Source: Polaromonas sp. JS666 (GTDB taxonomy: Bacteria > Pseudomonadota > Gammaproteobacteria > Burkholderiales > Burkholderiaceae_C). From it: DNA of 64,000 bases. The notes under the pieces are model-generated. The model was not told the DNA's origin and ran no database searches. It saw nothing but the letters and a program-made list of their open reading frames with translations. How positions within the stretch are numbered: the stretch's first letter is position 1; each line of letters opens with the position of its first letter. This document shows positions 46,166 to 54,433 of this stretch, in pieces. The stretch is taken from contig NZ_FNHX01000008.1 of NCBI RefSeq assembly GCF_900103405.1, forward strand, positions 104,568 to 168,567, given 5' to 3'. Position numbers and translations under genes: made by a program.

Positions 46166-47056
46166 TCAGGTTTTAGCAGTGGTGTCCCGGCTGGGCGCCA
46201 GCACCGAGGCGATCGCCGCCACCATCAGCAGCACCGCGGCCCAGTCCTGCCAGTGCAGCACCTCGCCCAGGCCCAGCGCGCCTGAAAACACCCCCAGGAT
46301 GGGAATCATCATCACGCTCAGCGTCGAGGCCACGGGCGGCAGCGCGCGCGCCAGCGTGAACCAGGCCGCGTGGGCAAAACCGAAGATCAGCACCGCGTTG
46401 TAGACAATCGCCGCCCAGGCCGTGGGCGAGGGCGCTTTCCACTGCGGCAGCTCGAACGCCATGCCCAGCCCGCTCATCACCACGGCCGTCATGACCGTCA
46501 TCCAGAATGAGATCGTTAAGGTTGCGGCCTCAATCGTGGTCTTGCGCAGCAGCTGCGTGCCCAGCGCCCACGTGGCCGCCGCCACCAGCGCGCACAGCAC
46601 GCCGAGCGGCCGGCCCGTCAGGTTGGTCAGCTCATACCAGAGCAGCAGGGCCACGCCCAGCGCCGCGGCGGCCACGCCCAGCCAGTTGCGCGGTTTGAGC
46701 CTCGCGCCGAAAAACCAGGCGCCCAGCAGCGCCGAGAAAATTGGCATGGTGTAGCCCAGGATGGCGGCGCGGCCGCTGCTCAGGTTTTTCACCGCCAGGA
46801 TGATGAGCGCATGCCAGACAAACATGTTCGCCGCCGCCAGCCAGAACAATTCGCGCCATTTGTCGCGCGGCACAAAAAACGGCACCTTGAGCAGCACCAT
46901 GGCCAGGCCCAGCACTGGAATGCCCAGCCAGATCGAGATCGCGCGAAAGGTCAGCGGCGGGTAGTCCGCGATGCCCAGCTTCATCACCGGCCAGTTCAGG
47001 CCCCAGACCAGGGTGAGCAGGACCAGGAGGACGAGTTGGCGCTGGGAGAGTTGCAT
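46166..47056 (-). CDS. EamA-family (DMT) transporter, 296 aa
   Basis: Ten predicted helices in two EamA repeats: [20 protein letters not shown] and the first-repeat end [15 protein letters not shown], then the second-repeat [12 protein letters not shown] and [24 protein letters not shown]. Start at ATG 47056; upstream in-frame sequence lies in the pyrF promoter region. Drug/metabolite exporter of undefined substrate. Its stop lies next to that of the convergent UDG-like gene. Confidence 0.92.
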   Translation of the reverse strand: MQLSQRQLVLLVLLTLVWGLNWPVMKLGIADYPPLTFRAISIWLGIPVLGLAMVLLKVPFFVPRDKWRELFWLAAANMFVWHALIILAVKNLSSGRAAILGYTMPIFSALLGAWFFGARLKPRNWLGVAAAALGVALLLWYELTNLTGRPLGVLCALVAAATWALGTQLLRKTTIEAATLTISFWMTVMTAVVMSGLGMAFELPQWKAPSPTAWAAIVYNAVLIFGFAHAAWFTLARALPPVASTLSVMMIPILGVFSGALGLGEVLHWQDWAAVLLMVAAIASVLAPSRDTTAKT

Positions 47057-47138
47057 GCAGAGGGTGGGCGATGGTTTGCGCGATTGTCCCGGTTTGGGGC
47101 AAAACATGCTGAAGAGCCACCTTCTTACAATAGGGGTT

Positions 47139-47975
47139 ATGAATTTCCTCGACATGCTGGGCGCCGCAGAACGCCAGAACCATTCCATGCTCTGCGTCGG
47201 CCTGGACCCGGAACCGGCCAAATTCCCCGGCAAGCTCAAGGGCGACGCCAACAAGATTTACGATTTTTGCGCCGCGATTGTGGATGCCACCGCCGACCTG
47301 GTGATTTCCTTCAAGCCGCAAATCGCCTACTTCGCAGCCCACCGCGCCGAAGGCCAGCTCGAACGCCTGATGGAACATATGCGCCGCGTTGCGCCCCAGG
47401 TGCCCATCATCCTGGACGCTAAACGCGGCGACATAGGTTCCACCGCCGAGCAGTATGCGAAAGAAGCGTTTGAGCGCTACGGCGCCGATGCGGTGACGCT
47501 CTCGCCCTTCATGGGTTTTGACTCGGTCGCGCCCTACTTGAAATACGAAGGCAAGGGGGCGTTTTTGCTGTGCCGCACCTCCAACCCCGGCGGCGACGAC
47601 TTGCAGAACCAGCGCTTCGCCTCCATCGAGGGCCAGCCGCTGTTGTATGAACATGTGGCGCGCCTGGCGCAAGGGCCCTGGAACCTCAACGGCCAGCTTG
47701 GGCTGGTGGTGGGTGCGACTTATCCGGCCGAGATTGAACGCGTGCGCACCGTGGCGCCCACCTTGCCCTTGTTGATTCCAGGCGTGGGCGCGCAGGGCGG
47801 TGATGCCGTCGCCACCGTCAAGGCTGGCTGGCGTGTCGGTGCGCCCATCATCGTGAATTCATCGCGCGCGATTTTGTACGCGTCGTCGGGAGATGATTTT
47901 GCCGATGCCGCGCGTCGGGAAGCGGTAAAGACGCGTGATGTGCTGGAAGCGGCCAGGGATGAAGCTTCGAAGTAG
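47139..47975 (+). CDS. pyrF: Orotidine 5'-phosphate decarboxylase (type 2), 278 aa
   Basis: Last step of UMP synthesis. Features: [32 protein letters not shown] and the catalytic [14 protein letters not shown], then [15 protein letters not shown] and [11 protein letters not shown]. This longer OMPDC group (TIGR02127) is usual in betaproteobacteria. A TACAAT hexamer (47126-47131) ends only 7 nt before ATG 47139, so the mRNA might have almost no leader. Confidence 0.96.
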   Translation: MNFLDMLGAAERQNHSMLCVGLDPEPAKFPGKLKGDANKIYDFCAAIVDATADLVISFKPQIAYFAAHRAEGQLERLMEHMRRVAPQVPIILDAKRGDIGSTAEQYAKEAFERYGADAVTLSPFMGFDSVAPYLKYEGKGAFLLCRTSNPGGDDLQNQRFASIEGQPLLYEHVARLAQGPWNLNGQLGLVVGATYPAEIERVRTVAPTLPLLIPGVGAQGGDAVATVKAGWRVGAPIIVNSSRAILYASSGDDFADAARREAVKTRDVLEAARDEASK

Positions 47976-48035
47976 GCTGTTTGCGGCTGTTGGCCGGTGC
48001 GCGCCCTGCTGAAGGCGCATTCACAGGACAAGCTC

Positions 48036-48857
48036 TTAGCGAAACCCGTACAACGCCGCCGGGTTGTCCACCAGGATCTTTCGCCTCGCCTCATCACTCG
48101 AAGCCCAGGAAAACAGCAAGTCATACAGCTCGACCTCGGAGGGCGGAGGATTGCGCCCTGGATGCGGCCAGTTGCTGGCCCACAGGCAGCGTTCCTGAAA
48201 TTTTTCGGCCAGCGTGCGCGCGATCAGACTCACGTCGTCATAGCCGGGCGCGCCCACTTTGGAAGTCTCGTAGGGCGCCGACAGCTTGATCCACACCTTG
48301 CCGGTGTCCAGCACGCGTAGCAGCGACTGGAAGGCGGGATGCTCGGGCTTGACGGGTTCGAGGAACTTGCCGTTGTGGTCTATCACCAGCTTGCAGGGCA
48401 GGCGCTTGAGCATTTCTTCATGCTCAGGGAAATTGCGACCGTCGAGCTGCAGGTTGACCATCCAGTCCATGGCGGCCAGGCGCGCCGCCATGGGCTCGAG
48501 TGAACTCCACTCCAGCACCGGGTTGATCATCATGTAACGCACGCCGCAGATGCCGCCGTCGTGCAGGCGCCGCAGCTCGGCATCCGTCACCTCGGGCGCC
48601 ACCAGCGCGATGCCGCGGCCCGACTCGCCGAGCTGCGCCACGGCGTCCAGCGTGCAGCTGTTGTCAAAGCCGTAGGCCGAGGGCTGGACGATGACGGCGC
48701 GGCTCAGGCCCAGCGCCTTTTGCACCTCGCGGTACGTCGAGACCGGCAGATGCGGTGGCACCCAGGCCACATTGGGCACCATGGGGTATTTGTCTTCGTA
48801 GATATGCACATGGCAGTCGCAGGCGCCGGCGTCGGTGGTGTTCTGGGTGGCTTGCAT
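48036..48857 (-). CDS. Amidohydrolase, lactonase/D-galactarolactone isomerase-like (COG3618), 273 aa
   Basis: TIM-barrel amidohydrolase of the group containing 2-pyrone-4,6-dicarboxylate lactonase and D-galactarolactone isomerase. Seen: ACDCHVHIYEDKYPM with the first metal/substrate His pair, DWMVNLQLDGRNFPEHE, KLVIDHNGKFLEP and CLWASNWPHPGR, followed by the typical end ILVDNPAALYGF. The pattern closely follows galactarolactone isomerase as I recall it. Start at ATG 48857. Last gene of the operon containing a TRAP importer, LacI repressor and hydroxyacid dehydrogenase, so it probably opens or isomerises a sugar-acid lactone. Exact substrate is not determined. Confidence 0.85.
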   Translation of the reverse strand: MQATQNTTDAGACDCHVHIYEDKYPMVPNVAWVPPHLPVSTYREVQKALGLSRAVIVQPSAYGFDNSCTLDAVAQLGESGRGIALVAPEVTDAELRRLHDGGICGVRYMMINPVLEWSSLEPMAARLAAMDWMVNLQLDGRNFPEHEEMLKRLPCKLVIDHNGKFLEPVKPEHPAFQSLLRVLDTGKVWIKLSAPYETSKVGAPGYDDVSLIARTLAEKFQERCLWASNWPHPGRNPPPSEVELYDLLFSWASSDEARRKILVDNPAALYGFR

Positions 48858-48903
48858 GAAGGAAAGGGCTTTCGCAAAAAGAGGGAGTGAGGCCAGGCGG
48901 CAT

Positions 48904-49911
48904 TCAGGCCGGCTGCGGCGCCTGCGTGGCCTGCTGCCAGCGGTGGGCCTGCGCCGCATTCACCGCGCCCTGGGGCGCACGCCCTTGCAGCAGTTCGGTC
49001 ACCTGGGCCACGGTTTCCATGGCCTGGTGTTCCACCGCGGGCGGCGTGAGGCCGCCTATATGGGGTGAGGCGATCACGCGCGGGTGCGCGGCCACGCGCG
49101 GCGAGGGCATCTGGTCGGGCGCGCGGCCCACGTCGACGGCGCAGCCGGCAATCGTGCCGGCGTCCAGCGCGGCGATCAAGGCCTCGTCATCGACCAGGTT
49201 GCCGCGTGAGGCATTGATAAAAAACGCGCCGGGCTTCATGGCCGCAAAGGTTGTGGCGTTCATCAAATTCTCGGTGGCTTCCGTCGCGGCGGCCAGGCAG
49301 ACCACATAGTCGGAGCGCTGCAGCAAGGGCAGCAGCTCGAGCTGCTCGAGCTCCTTGCGGCCGGTCGGCGTATAGGGGTCGTGCACCACGATGCGCATGC
49401 CCAGCGCGAGCGCCACGTCGCAGAGGTAACGGCTGATCTGCCCATAACCGATCACGCCTAGCGTGGCGCCGCGCAGCTCGCGGCCCATGGCGGGCAGCAC
49501 GGGCCGGCCCGCGTGGTAGTCGGCCGCGGCCCTGCTGATGTGGCGGCTCAAGTCAATCATCACGCCGACAATCCATTCGCTGACCGAGGGGATAAAACCC
49601 GCGCTGGCCTGGGTGACCAGCACGCCGTGTCGGCTGGCGGCCGGCACGTCGATGTTGCGGATGTCGATGGCGCAGCGCACAAAGGCCAGCAGGCGGGGCA
49701 GCGCCGCAAACAGCGCCTCGTCGCCCACCGTCTGGCGGTAGGAAATGATGACCTCGCAATCGGCGGCCAGCGCGGCCAGTTCGCTGGAGGAGAGGTCGGT
49801 GTCGCCCGGGTTGAAACGCACCTCCGCGACGGCCCGCAGCGCGGCGATCGCGCGGTCGCCGAAGTAGTGCCCTAGCTTGCTTTGGGGGTGGCTGACAAAA
49901 ACCGTTGCCAT
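48904..49911 (-). CDS. D-isomer 2-hydroxyacid dehydrogenase, atypical active site, 335 aa
   Basis: NAD(P)-dependent dehydrogenase with the two-domain 2-hydroxyacid fold. The cofactor loop reads GVIGYGQISR where GxGxxG is usual (Ser replaces the third Gly). Catalytic Arg is in NASRGNLVDD and His in SPHIGGLTPPA, but the usual DVFxxEP block carrying the Glu reads DVGRAPDQMPSP, so the Glu is absent or replaced by Asp. I recall this variant in other Burkholderiales, which would make it a subfamily and not a decayed copy. Located between the LacI repressor and the amidohydrolase; it probably oxidises or reduces a sugar-acid intermediate. Confidence 0.88.
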   Translation of the reverse strand: MATVFVSHPQSKLGHYFGDRAIAALRAVAEVRFNPGDTDLSSSELAALAADCEVIISYRQTVGDEALFAALPRLLAFVRCAIDIRNIDVPAASRHGVLVTQASAGFIPSVSEWIVGVMIDLSRHISRAAADYHAGRPVLPAMGRELRGATLGVIGYGQISRYLCDVALALGMRIVVHDPYTPTGRKELEQLELLPLLQRSDYVVCLAAATEATENLMNATTFAAMKPGAFFINASRGNLVDDEALIAALDAGTIAGCAVDVGRAPDQMPSPRVAAHPRVIASPHIGGLTPPAVEHQAMETVAQVTELLQGRAPQGAVNAAQAHRWQQATQAPQPA

Positions 49912-49943
49912 TCAAAAACCTTGTGTTCAGTGCGTACCAAAAA

Positions 49944-50993
49944 TCAGCGCCCGCGGGCCTGGTATCTCACGGCGGAATCGCGCGCCACCAGCGTGGGCTG
50001 GAAGATGTATTCCCGGGTCTCTATGGAGGGGTCGGCCAACCGGCTCATCACGCGCTCGACCATGACCTGCGCCATCTCGGGCACCGGCAGGCGCACGCTG
50101 GTCATGGCCGGGTGCATCAAGGTAGAGAGGAACACGTTGTCTATGCCGATCACCGACACGTCCTCGGGCACGGCCAGGCCCGCGTCGCGAAAACCCGCCA
50201 TCAGGCCGAAAGCCATCAGGTCGTTGACGCCTATCACGCCGGTGGGCCGCTCCGGCAGTTTGGCCAGCAGGCCGGCCTGGGCGCGGCCGACTTCGCTCAT
50301 CATCGAGTCGCCGTACTCGTCGACCGGCGTGCCCTCGACAACGCGGGCGCTGCCCTCCAGCCCCGCGGTTTTGGCGGCCGACAGGAAGCCGGCGATTTTT
50401 TCGTTACGGCTCATGGTGCGGCCGGCCGGCGTGACAAACGCCAGGCGGCGATGGCCCAGGTCTATCAGGTGCTGCGTGGCGATGCGCGCCGACTCGAAGC
50501 TGTCCACCGTGACATGGTCAACGATGGAACGCATATTGGGCGTGGCGCGCCTGTCGTAGCTCACCATCACCATGCCGCGTTCGGCCGCGGCCTCCACGTG
50601 CTGCTCGTCGATCAGCGAGGAGATGATGATCACGCCGCGCACGCCGTGGGCCAGCAGGTCGTCGAAGAAGCGCGTCTCCTTGTCCCTGTCGCGATAGGTG
50701 TTGCCAATCATGATGCGAAAGCCGTAGCGCTCCTGTGCCAGGGTTTCGATCTCGCGCGCGATGAAGCCGTACATGGGGTTGGCCATGGACGGTACCAGCA
50801 GGCCTATCAGCGGCGTGTAGCCGGTCTTCAGCTGGCGCGCCGTGGAGTTGGGCCGGTACTTGAGCTCGGCGATCGCGGCTTCCACGCGCGCCAGCGTCTC
50901 GGCGGCCATGCGGTTGGCACGGCCGTTGAGCACGTTGGACACGGTGCTGGTGGAAACCCCGGCCAGGCTGGCGACATCTCGGATCTTGCTCAC
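49944..50993 (-). CDS. LacI-family transcriptional repressor, 349 aa
   Basis: N-terminal helix-turn-helix and hinge (KIRDVASLAGVSTSTVSNVL, PNSTARQLKTGYT) followed by a periplasmic-binding-like effector domain (GYDRRATPN-type core: VMVSYDRRATPN, HRRLAFVTPAGR, DVSVIGIDN). It is the third gene of the TRAP-dehydrogenase-amidohydrolase operon and should control it; a palindromic LacI-type site overlaps the promoter upstream of the first gene, so it is autoregulated. The inducer is probably the imported sugar acid or its lactone. Confidence 0.93.
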   Translation of the reverse strand: MSKIRDVASLAGVSTSTVSNVLNGRANRMAAETLARVEAAIAELKYRPNSTARQLKTGYTPLIGLLVPSMANPMYGFIAREIETLAQERYGFRIMIGNTYRDRDKETRFFDDLLAHGVRGVIIISSLIDEQHVEAAAERGMVMVSYDRRATPNMRSIVDHVTVDSFESARIATQHLIDLGHRRLAFVTPAGRTMSRNEKIAGFLSAAKTAGLEGSARVVEGTPVDEYGDSMMSEVGRAQAGLLAKLPERPTGVIGVNDLMAFGLMAGFRDAGLAVPEDVSVIGIDNVFLSTLMHPAMTSVRLPVPEMAQVMVERVMSRLADPSIETREYIFQPTLVARDSAVRYQARGR

Positions 50994-51029
50994 GGCGTTC
51001 TTCTTTTCATCAAGAGGTTGAAGGCATTG

Positions 51030-52964
51030 TCAGAGGCCCATGCGGGTGGGTAGCCACAACGAGAATTGCGGCACCAGCACCAGCAGGATCAGCGTGACGA
51101 ACAGCACCGCCAGGTATTTCATCATGGGCCGGGCCACGTCCTTGACATGCGTGCCGGTGATGGCGCAGGTGGCGAACAAGCCCAACCCGACCGGCGGCGC
51201 GAACAAGCCCAATCCCATGGCAATCACCATGACGGTCCCAAAATGTAATGGATTGACGCCCAGCTGGGAGGCAATCGGCGTCAGCAGGGGGCCGAAAATG
51301 ATCAGCGCGGGCGCGCCCTCCAGCACGGCGCCGAAGACGATCATGATGAGCACCGAAAGAATCACGAACATGGTGCTGCCGTAGGCATGCGCAAAACCGA
51401 TCATGAAGGTCGACAGGTATTGCGGGATCTGCTGTATGGTCAGCGCAAACGACACGCTGGACGCCGCCGCCACGATAAAGAGGATGCCGCCGGCCATGGA
51501 GGCCGAGCGCACAAAGAGCTGCGCCACCGACTTCACCGTGAGCTCGCGAAACGCCATCCAGCCCACCACCAGCGCATAGACCACGGCAAAGGCCGAAACC
51601 TCGGTGGAGGTCGCCACGCCCGAGGTCACGCCCTTGCCGATCATCGCCACCATGACCAGCGCCACCATGGCGCCGCCCAGCAGGCGCAGCATCGGCGTGC
51701 GCACGTCAAAGGCCTCGTCGGGGTTGATGCGCGTGCCCACGTAAACCGTCACCGCCGCCAGCGACAGCGCCAGCACGGCCGCCGGCACCAGCCCGGCCAT
51801 GAAGAGGCCGGCAATCGAGATGTTGGCGACAAAACCCATGATGATCATGTTGATGCAGGGCGGAATCGTCTCGGCCATCACGGCCGTGCAGGCCAAGAGG
51901 CCCGCGGTCTCGTTCGGGTCCTGTTTGGTCTTGCGCACCGCCGGCATGATGATGCCGCCCACCGCCGCGATGTCGGCCAGCTTGGAGCCCGACACGCCCG
52001 AGAAGAAGGCGGTTGCCGTGATGGTGATCAGCCCCAGCCCGCCGCGCACCCGGCCGAACATGCGCAGCAGCAGTTCGATGAGGCGCGATGACATGCCGTT
52101 GGACTCCATCAGCAGCCCGGCCAGCACAAAGAAGGGAATCGCCAGCAGTACATAGTGGTCGGTGCCCGCCATCACCTGCTGCGAATACACCAGCATGGGC
52201 AGGGACGGGTCGGCCATGAAGAACACCAGCGAGGACAGGCCCAGCACAAAGGCGATCGGCACGCCCAGCAGCAGCCCGCCCAGGAAGCCGGCGGTCAGCA
52301 GCATCCAGGGCTTGATGGCCAGGCCGGGCAGCAGCATGTTCCAGCCCACCACCGCCGCCACCATGGCGATGCCGATTCCCAGCGTGGACCAGACCACGCG
52401 CGAAGGCCCATTGACTGCGTTGGCGATGCCGAACAGGGTCATGAACAGGCTGCCGATCACGACGGGGAAGGTGTAAATCCATTGCGGCAGGCCTATGGGC
52501 GTGGTGCTGGACCAGGAGTCCACCAGCAGGCCGACCGACGAGACGAAGAGGCTGGCCGAAACCCCCACGATGATCCAGCTCGCGAACTGGATCAGCGCCG
52601 GCTGCCAGCGCACGGGCAGGAAGCCGCGGAAGATGTCCACGCCCACATGCTGGCTGCGTGCCAGCACCGTGGCTGCGCCGAAAAACACCAGCACGATCAT
52701 CAGCGCGCGCGCCACCTCCTCGGCCCAGTCAAAAGGCTCATGCAGAAAGTAGCGGAACACCACCGAGGCAAACACCACCAGCATGTCGACGGCCAGCACC
52801 ACGCCCGCGACGTACTCGGTCATGCGCATCAGCCAGGCCAGCCAGCGGCCCGGCGAATGGCCGACGCTGAAGCCGGGCGCCGAGGCATGCGCCGGGTTGT
52901 GGGACGGGGCTGGGGGGCTGGCGGCTGCGGTACCGGGCAGGGCCGCCGACAGGGTGGCTTCCAT
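51030..52964 (-). CDS. TRAP transporter permease, fused DctQ-DctM, 644 aa
   Basis: One polypeptide joins the small membrane subunit (about residues 45-185, e.g. FASVVFRYFLHEPFDWAEE) and the large one (from about 215), linked by an extra helical segment. The DctM part shows GVPIAFVLGLSSLVFF, SGVSGSKLADIAAVG and GLGLFAPPVGLGLFATCAI. Sodium- or proton-driven uptake of organic acids such as sugar acids. Its start lies 2 nt after the dctP stop. A short Ala/Pro-rich N-terminal tail of about 40 residues is unusual but in frame. Confidence 0.93.
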   Translation of the reverse strand: MEATLSAALPGTAAASPPAPSHNPAHASAPGFSVGHSPGRWLAWLMRMTEYVAGVVLAVDMLVVFASVVFRYFLHEPFDWAEEVARALMIVLVFFGAATVLARSQHVGVDIFRGFLPVRWQPALIQFASWIIVGVSASLFVSSVGLLVDSWSSTTPIGLPQWIYTFPVVIGSLFMTLFGIANAVNGPSRVVWSTLGIGIAMVAAVVGWNMLLPGLAIKPWMLLTAGFLGGLLLGVPIAFVLGLSSLVFFMADPSLPMLVYSQQVMAGTDHYVLLAIPFFVLAGLLMESNGMSSRLIELLLRMFGRVRGGLGLITITATAFFSGVSGSKLADIAAVGGIIMPAVRKTKQDPNETAGLLACTAVMAETIPPCINMIIMGFVANISIAGLFMAGLVPAAVLALSLAAVTVYVGTRINPDEAFDVRTPMLRLLGGAMVALVMVAMIGKGVTSGVATSTEVSAFAVVYALVVGWMAFRELTVKSVAQLFVRSASMAGGILFIVAAASSVSFALTIQQIPQYLSTFMIGFAHAYGSTMFVILSVLIMIVFGAVLEGAPALIIFGPLLTPIASQLGVNPLHFGTVMVIAMGLGLFAPPVGLGLFATCAITGTHVKDVARPMMKYLAVLFVTLILLVLVPQFSLWLPTRMGL

Positions 52965-52966
52965 GC

Positions 52967-53995
52967 TCAGCCCCGCGCCGCGCTGATGGCCGTGAACAGC
53001 GGCGCGGTTTCAGGATACTGCTTGGCAAAGCCGGCCCAGAGCTTGGTTTCCATTTCCTTGCGCACCTGGTCGCGCTCGTTTTTGGCCATGGGCGTGAAAG
53101 TGATGCCGAGTTTCTTCAGGTCTTCAATGCCCTGCAGGCCTTTTTCGGTGCCGGTCTTGCGCAGCTGCACCGTCGAATCGGCGGCGGCCTTCATGAAGGC
53201 CGGGCGCAGTTCGGCCGGGATCCGCTCTACGCCGCGCTTGCCCATGATGCAGACCATGGGGCTGAACAGGTGCTCGGTCATCCAGCAGTGCTTGACGACT
53301 TCGTTGAGCTTGCTGGCCAGCACCGTGCCCGAATCGTGTTCAAAGCCGTCGACCACGCCGGTCTGCGCGGCCATGTAGAGCTCGCCGAAGGAAATCGGCG
53401 TGGGGATGGCGCCCATGATCTTGAAGGTCTCGATAAAAGCCGGCGTCGGCAGCACGCGCAGCTTGACGTTTTTGATATCGGCCAGCGACTTGACCGGCTG
53501 CTTGGTGTAGACGTTGCGGGCGCCGTAATGCGCGCTCCAGGTGATGACCTGGCAGCCGGTGCTTTTCTGCAGCATCTCGTTGAGTTTGGCGCCCACGCCG
53601 CTGTCCAGCGCCTTGGCCACGTGCTCGTAGCTGTCGAACAGGTAACCCAGGTCCAGCATGCCCAGCTGCGGCGTCACCGTGGCCCAGATGGACGAGCCGG
53701 TCAGCATCATGTCGATGGAGCCGACCTTGACCTGTTGCACCACGTCGCTCTCCTTGCCGAGCTGGTTGTTGGGAAAGTAGTCGATGCGTATTTTGTCGCC
53801 CACGGCCTTTTTGAGGTTGGCCTCCATGAGCTGCTGCCAGGCGAAGTGCGAGGAATTGAGGTCGGGCAGGTGCGCGGACGACAGGCGCAGCGCGACGGTG
53901 GACTGGGCCTTGGCCAGGCCCGAAAAACCCGTCGCCATGGCAACGGAGGCGGCAGAAGTGGCCTGGACAAAGCGGCGGCGTGAAAGTGAACCCAT
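52967..53995 (-). CDS. TRAP transporter substrate-binding protein DctP, 342 aa
   Basis: Periplasmic binding protein of the TRAP (DctP) family. The N-terminus carries a twin-arginine-like signal, SRRRFVQA, followed by a hydrophobic stretch ending at LAKAQ, so export by the Tat pathway is likely. Mature features: RLSSAHLPDLNSSHFAWQQL, QLGKESDVVQQVKVGSIDMM and VKLRVLPTPAFIETFKIMGA with the conserved Arg that binds carboxylates, then DGFEHDSGT. First gene of the operon and read from the promoter at 54.07-54.09 kb. Ligand unknown; context suggests a sugar acid. Confidence 0.93.
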   Translation of the reverse strand: MGSLSRRRFVQATSAASVAMATGFSGLAKAQSTVALRLSSAHLPDLNSSHFAWQQLMEANLKKAVGDKIRIDYFPNNQLGKESDVVQQVKVGSIDMMLTGSSIWATVTPQLGMLDLGYLFDSYEHVAKALDSGVGAKLNEMLQKSTGCQVITWSAHYGARNVYTKQPVKSLADIKNVKLRVLPTPAFIETFKIMGAIPTPISFGELYMAAQTGVVDGFEHDSGTVLASKLNEVVKHCWMTEHLFSPMVCIMGKRGVERIPAELRPAFMKAAADSTVQLRKTGTEKGLQGIEDLKKLGITFTPMAKNERDQVRKEMETKLWAGFAKQYPETAPLFTAISAARG

Positions 53996-54052
53996 TTTTT
54001 GTCTCCTGATGTGATGTGTTTTGCGGTGCGCTGGGGAATCTCGGTGTTCTTT

Positions 54053-54078
54053 GTAGAACGATTTACTGTATCGTTACA
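54053..54078. promoter_or_regulatory. LacI-type operator over the TRAP-operon promoter
   Basis: AACGAT (54057-54062) and ATCGTT (54070-54075) are perfect inverted arms. Within it, TGTATCGTTACA (54067-54078) is a near-perfect palindrome with the CG centre typical of LacI-family sites, and GTAGAACGATTTAC (54053-54066) is a second, weaker CG-centred site. Together they cover the -10 element and the start point, fitting repression by the LacI protein encoded in the operon. Confidence 0.6.
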
Positions 54079-54094
54079 CCAAATTGACCGTCAA
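54065..54094 (-). promoter_or_regulatory. Promoter of the TRAP-LacI-dehydrogenase operon
   Basis: Minus strand: TTGACG (54094-54089), an 18-nt spacer, TACAGT (54070-54065), leaving about 60 nt to the dctP start. Both hexamers match sigma70 consensus in four or more positions, and the -10 is embedded in the palindromic operator. Confidence 0.6.
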
Positions 54095-54245
54095 GCCGGG
54101 TGGGCGCGGTTTTGCTAGGTGTTTTCCTCCGTAAACCGGTGTTTGGGGCGGGTTTTGCCATCGGCGGCAAAAGCGCGATGAAATCCGGGGAGACAGACCC
54201 GACGCCCCTTTTTGGTTCGCTCGGCAATCGCGGAAAACCCGGGTC

Positions 54246-54273
54246 TTGACGCGAGCGGGCAGCGGCGCAGAAT
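54246..54273 (+). promoter_or_regulatory. Candidate promoter of the peptide ABC operon
   Basis: TTGACG (54246-54251), 16-nt spacer, CAGAAT (54268-54273). The predicted start point falls near 54280, just before the GntR-like palindrome, so a repressor bound there would block initiation or early elongation. Confidence 0.45.
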
Positions 54274-54288
54274 GCATCAGCTGCCGAG

Positions 54289-54302
54289 CTTGTATGTACA
54301 AG
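54289..54302. promoter_or_regulatory. GntR-like operator upstream of the peptide ABC operon
   Basis: CTTGTA-TG-TACAAG: perfect 6-nt inverted arms with a 2-nt centre. TTGTATACAA-type palindromes are characteristic of FadR/FCD-class GntR regulators. It lies 132 nt before the first ABC gene and next to the predicted start point. No GntR gene is present in the window, so the regulator would act in trans. Confidence 0.55.
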
Positions 54303-54433
54303 TTACGAGCGGCAACAAGCGGGGTATATGGGCACGGTTCGTGCTCTCCTCTTAAGCCTCTCAGGGCCAGGGCGCAGCCGCCACAAGCGGCGCAGCGCAT
54401 TCTTTTTGAACCGTCCAACAGAAGGAAACCATC

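Larger units (their letters stand above)
53996..54433. other. Divergent intergenic region between TRAP and ABC operons
   Basis: 438 nt without a gene. It holds the TRAP-operon promoter and LacI-type operator (54053-54094), a perfect 7-nt inverted repeat TTTTGCC-N6-GGCAAAA (54153-54172) of unknown function, a candidate promoter (54246-54273) and a GntR-like palindrome (54289-54302) for the ABC operon. The part around 54000-54090 is much less GC-rich than the genes. No small ORF with good ribosome site was found. Confidence 0.6.
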
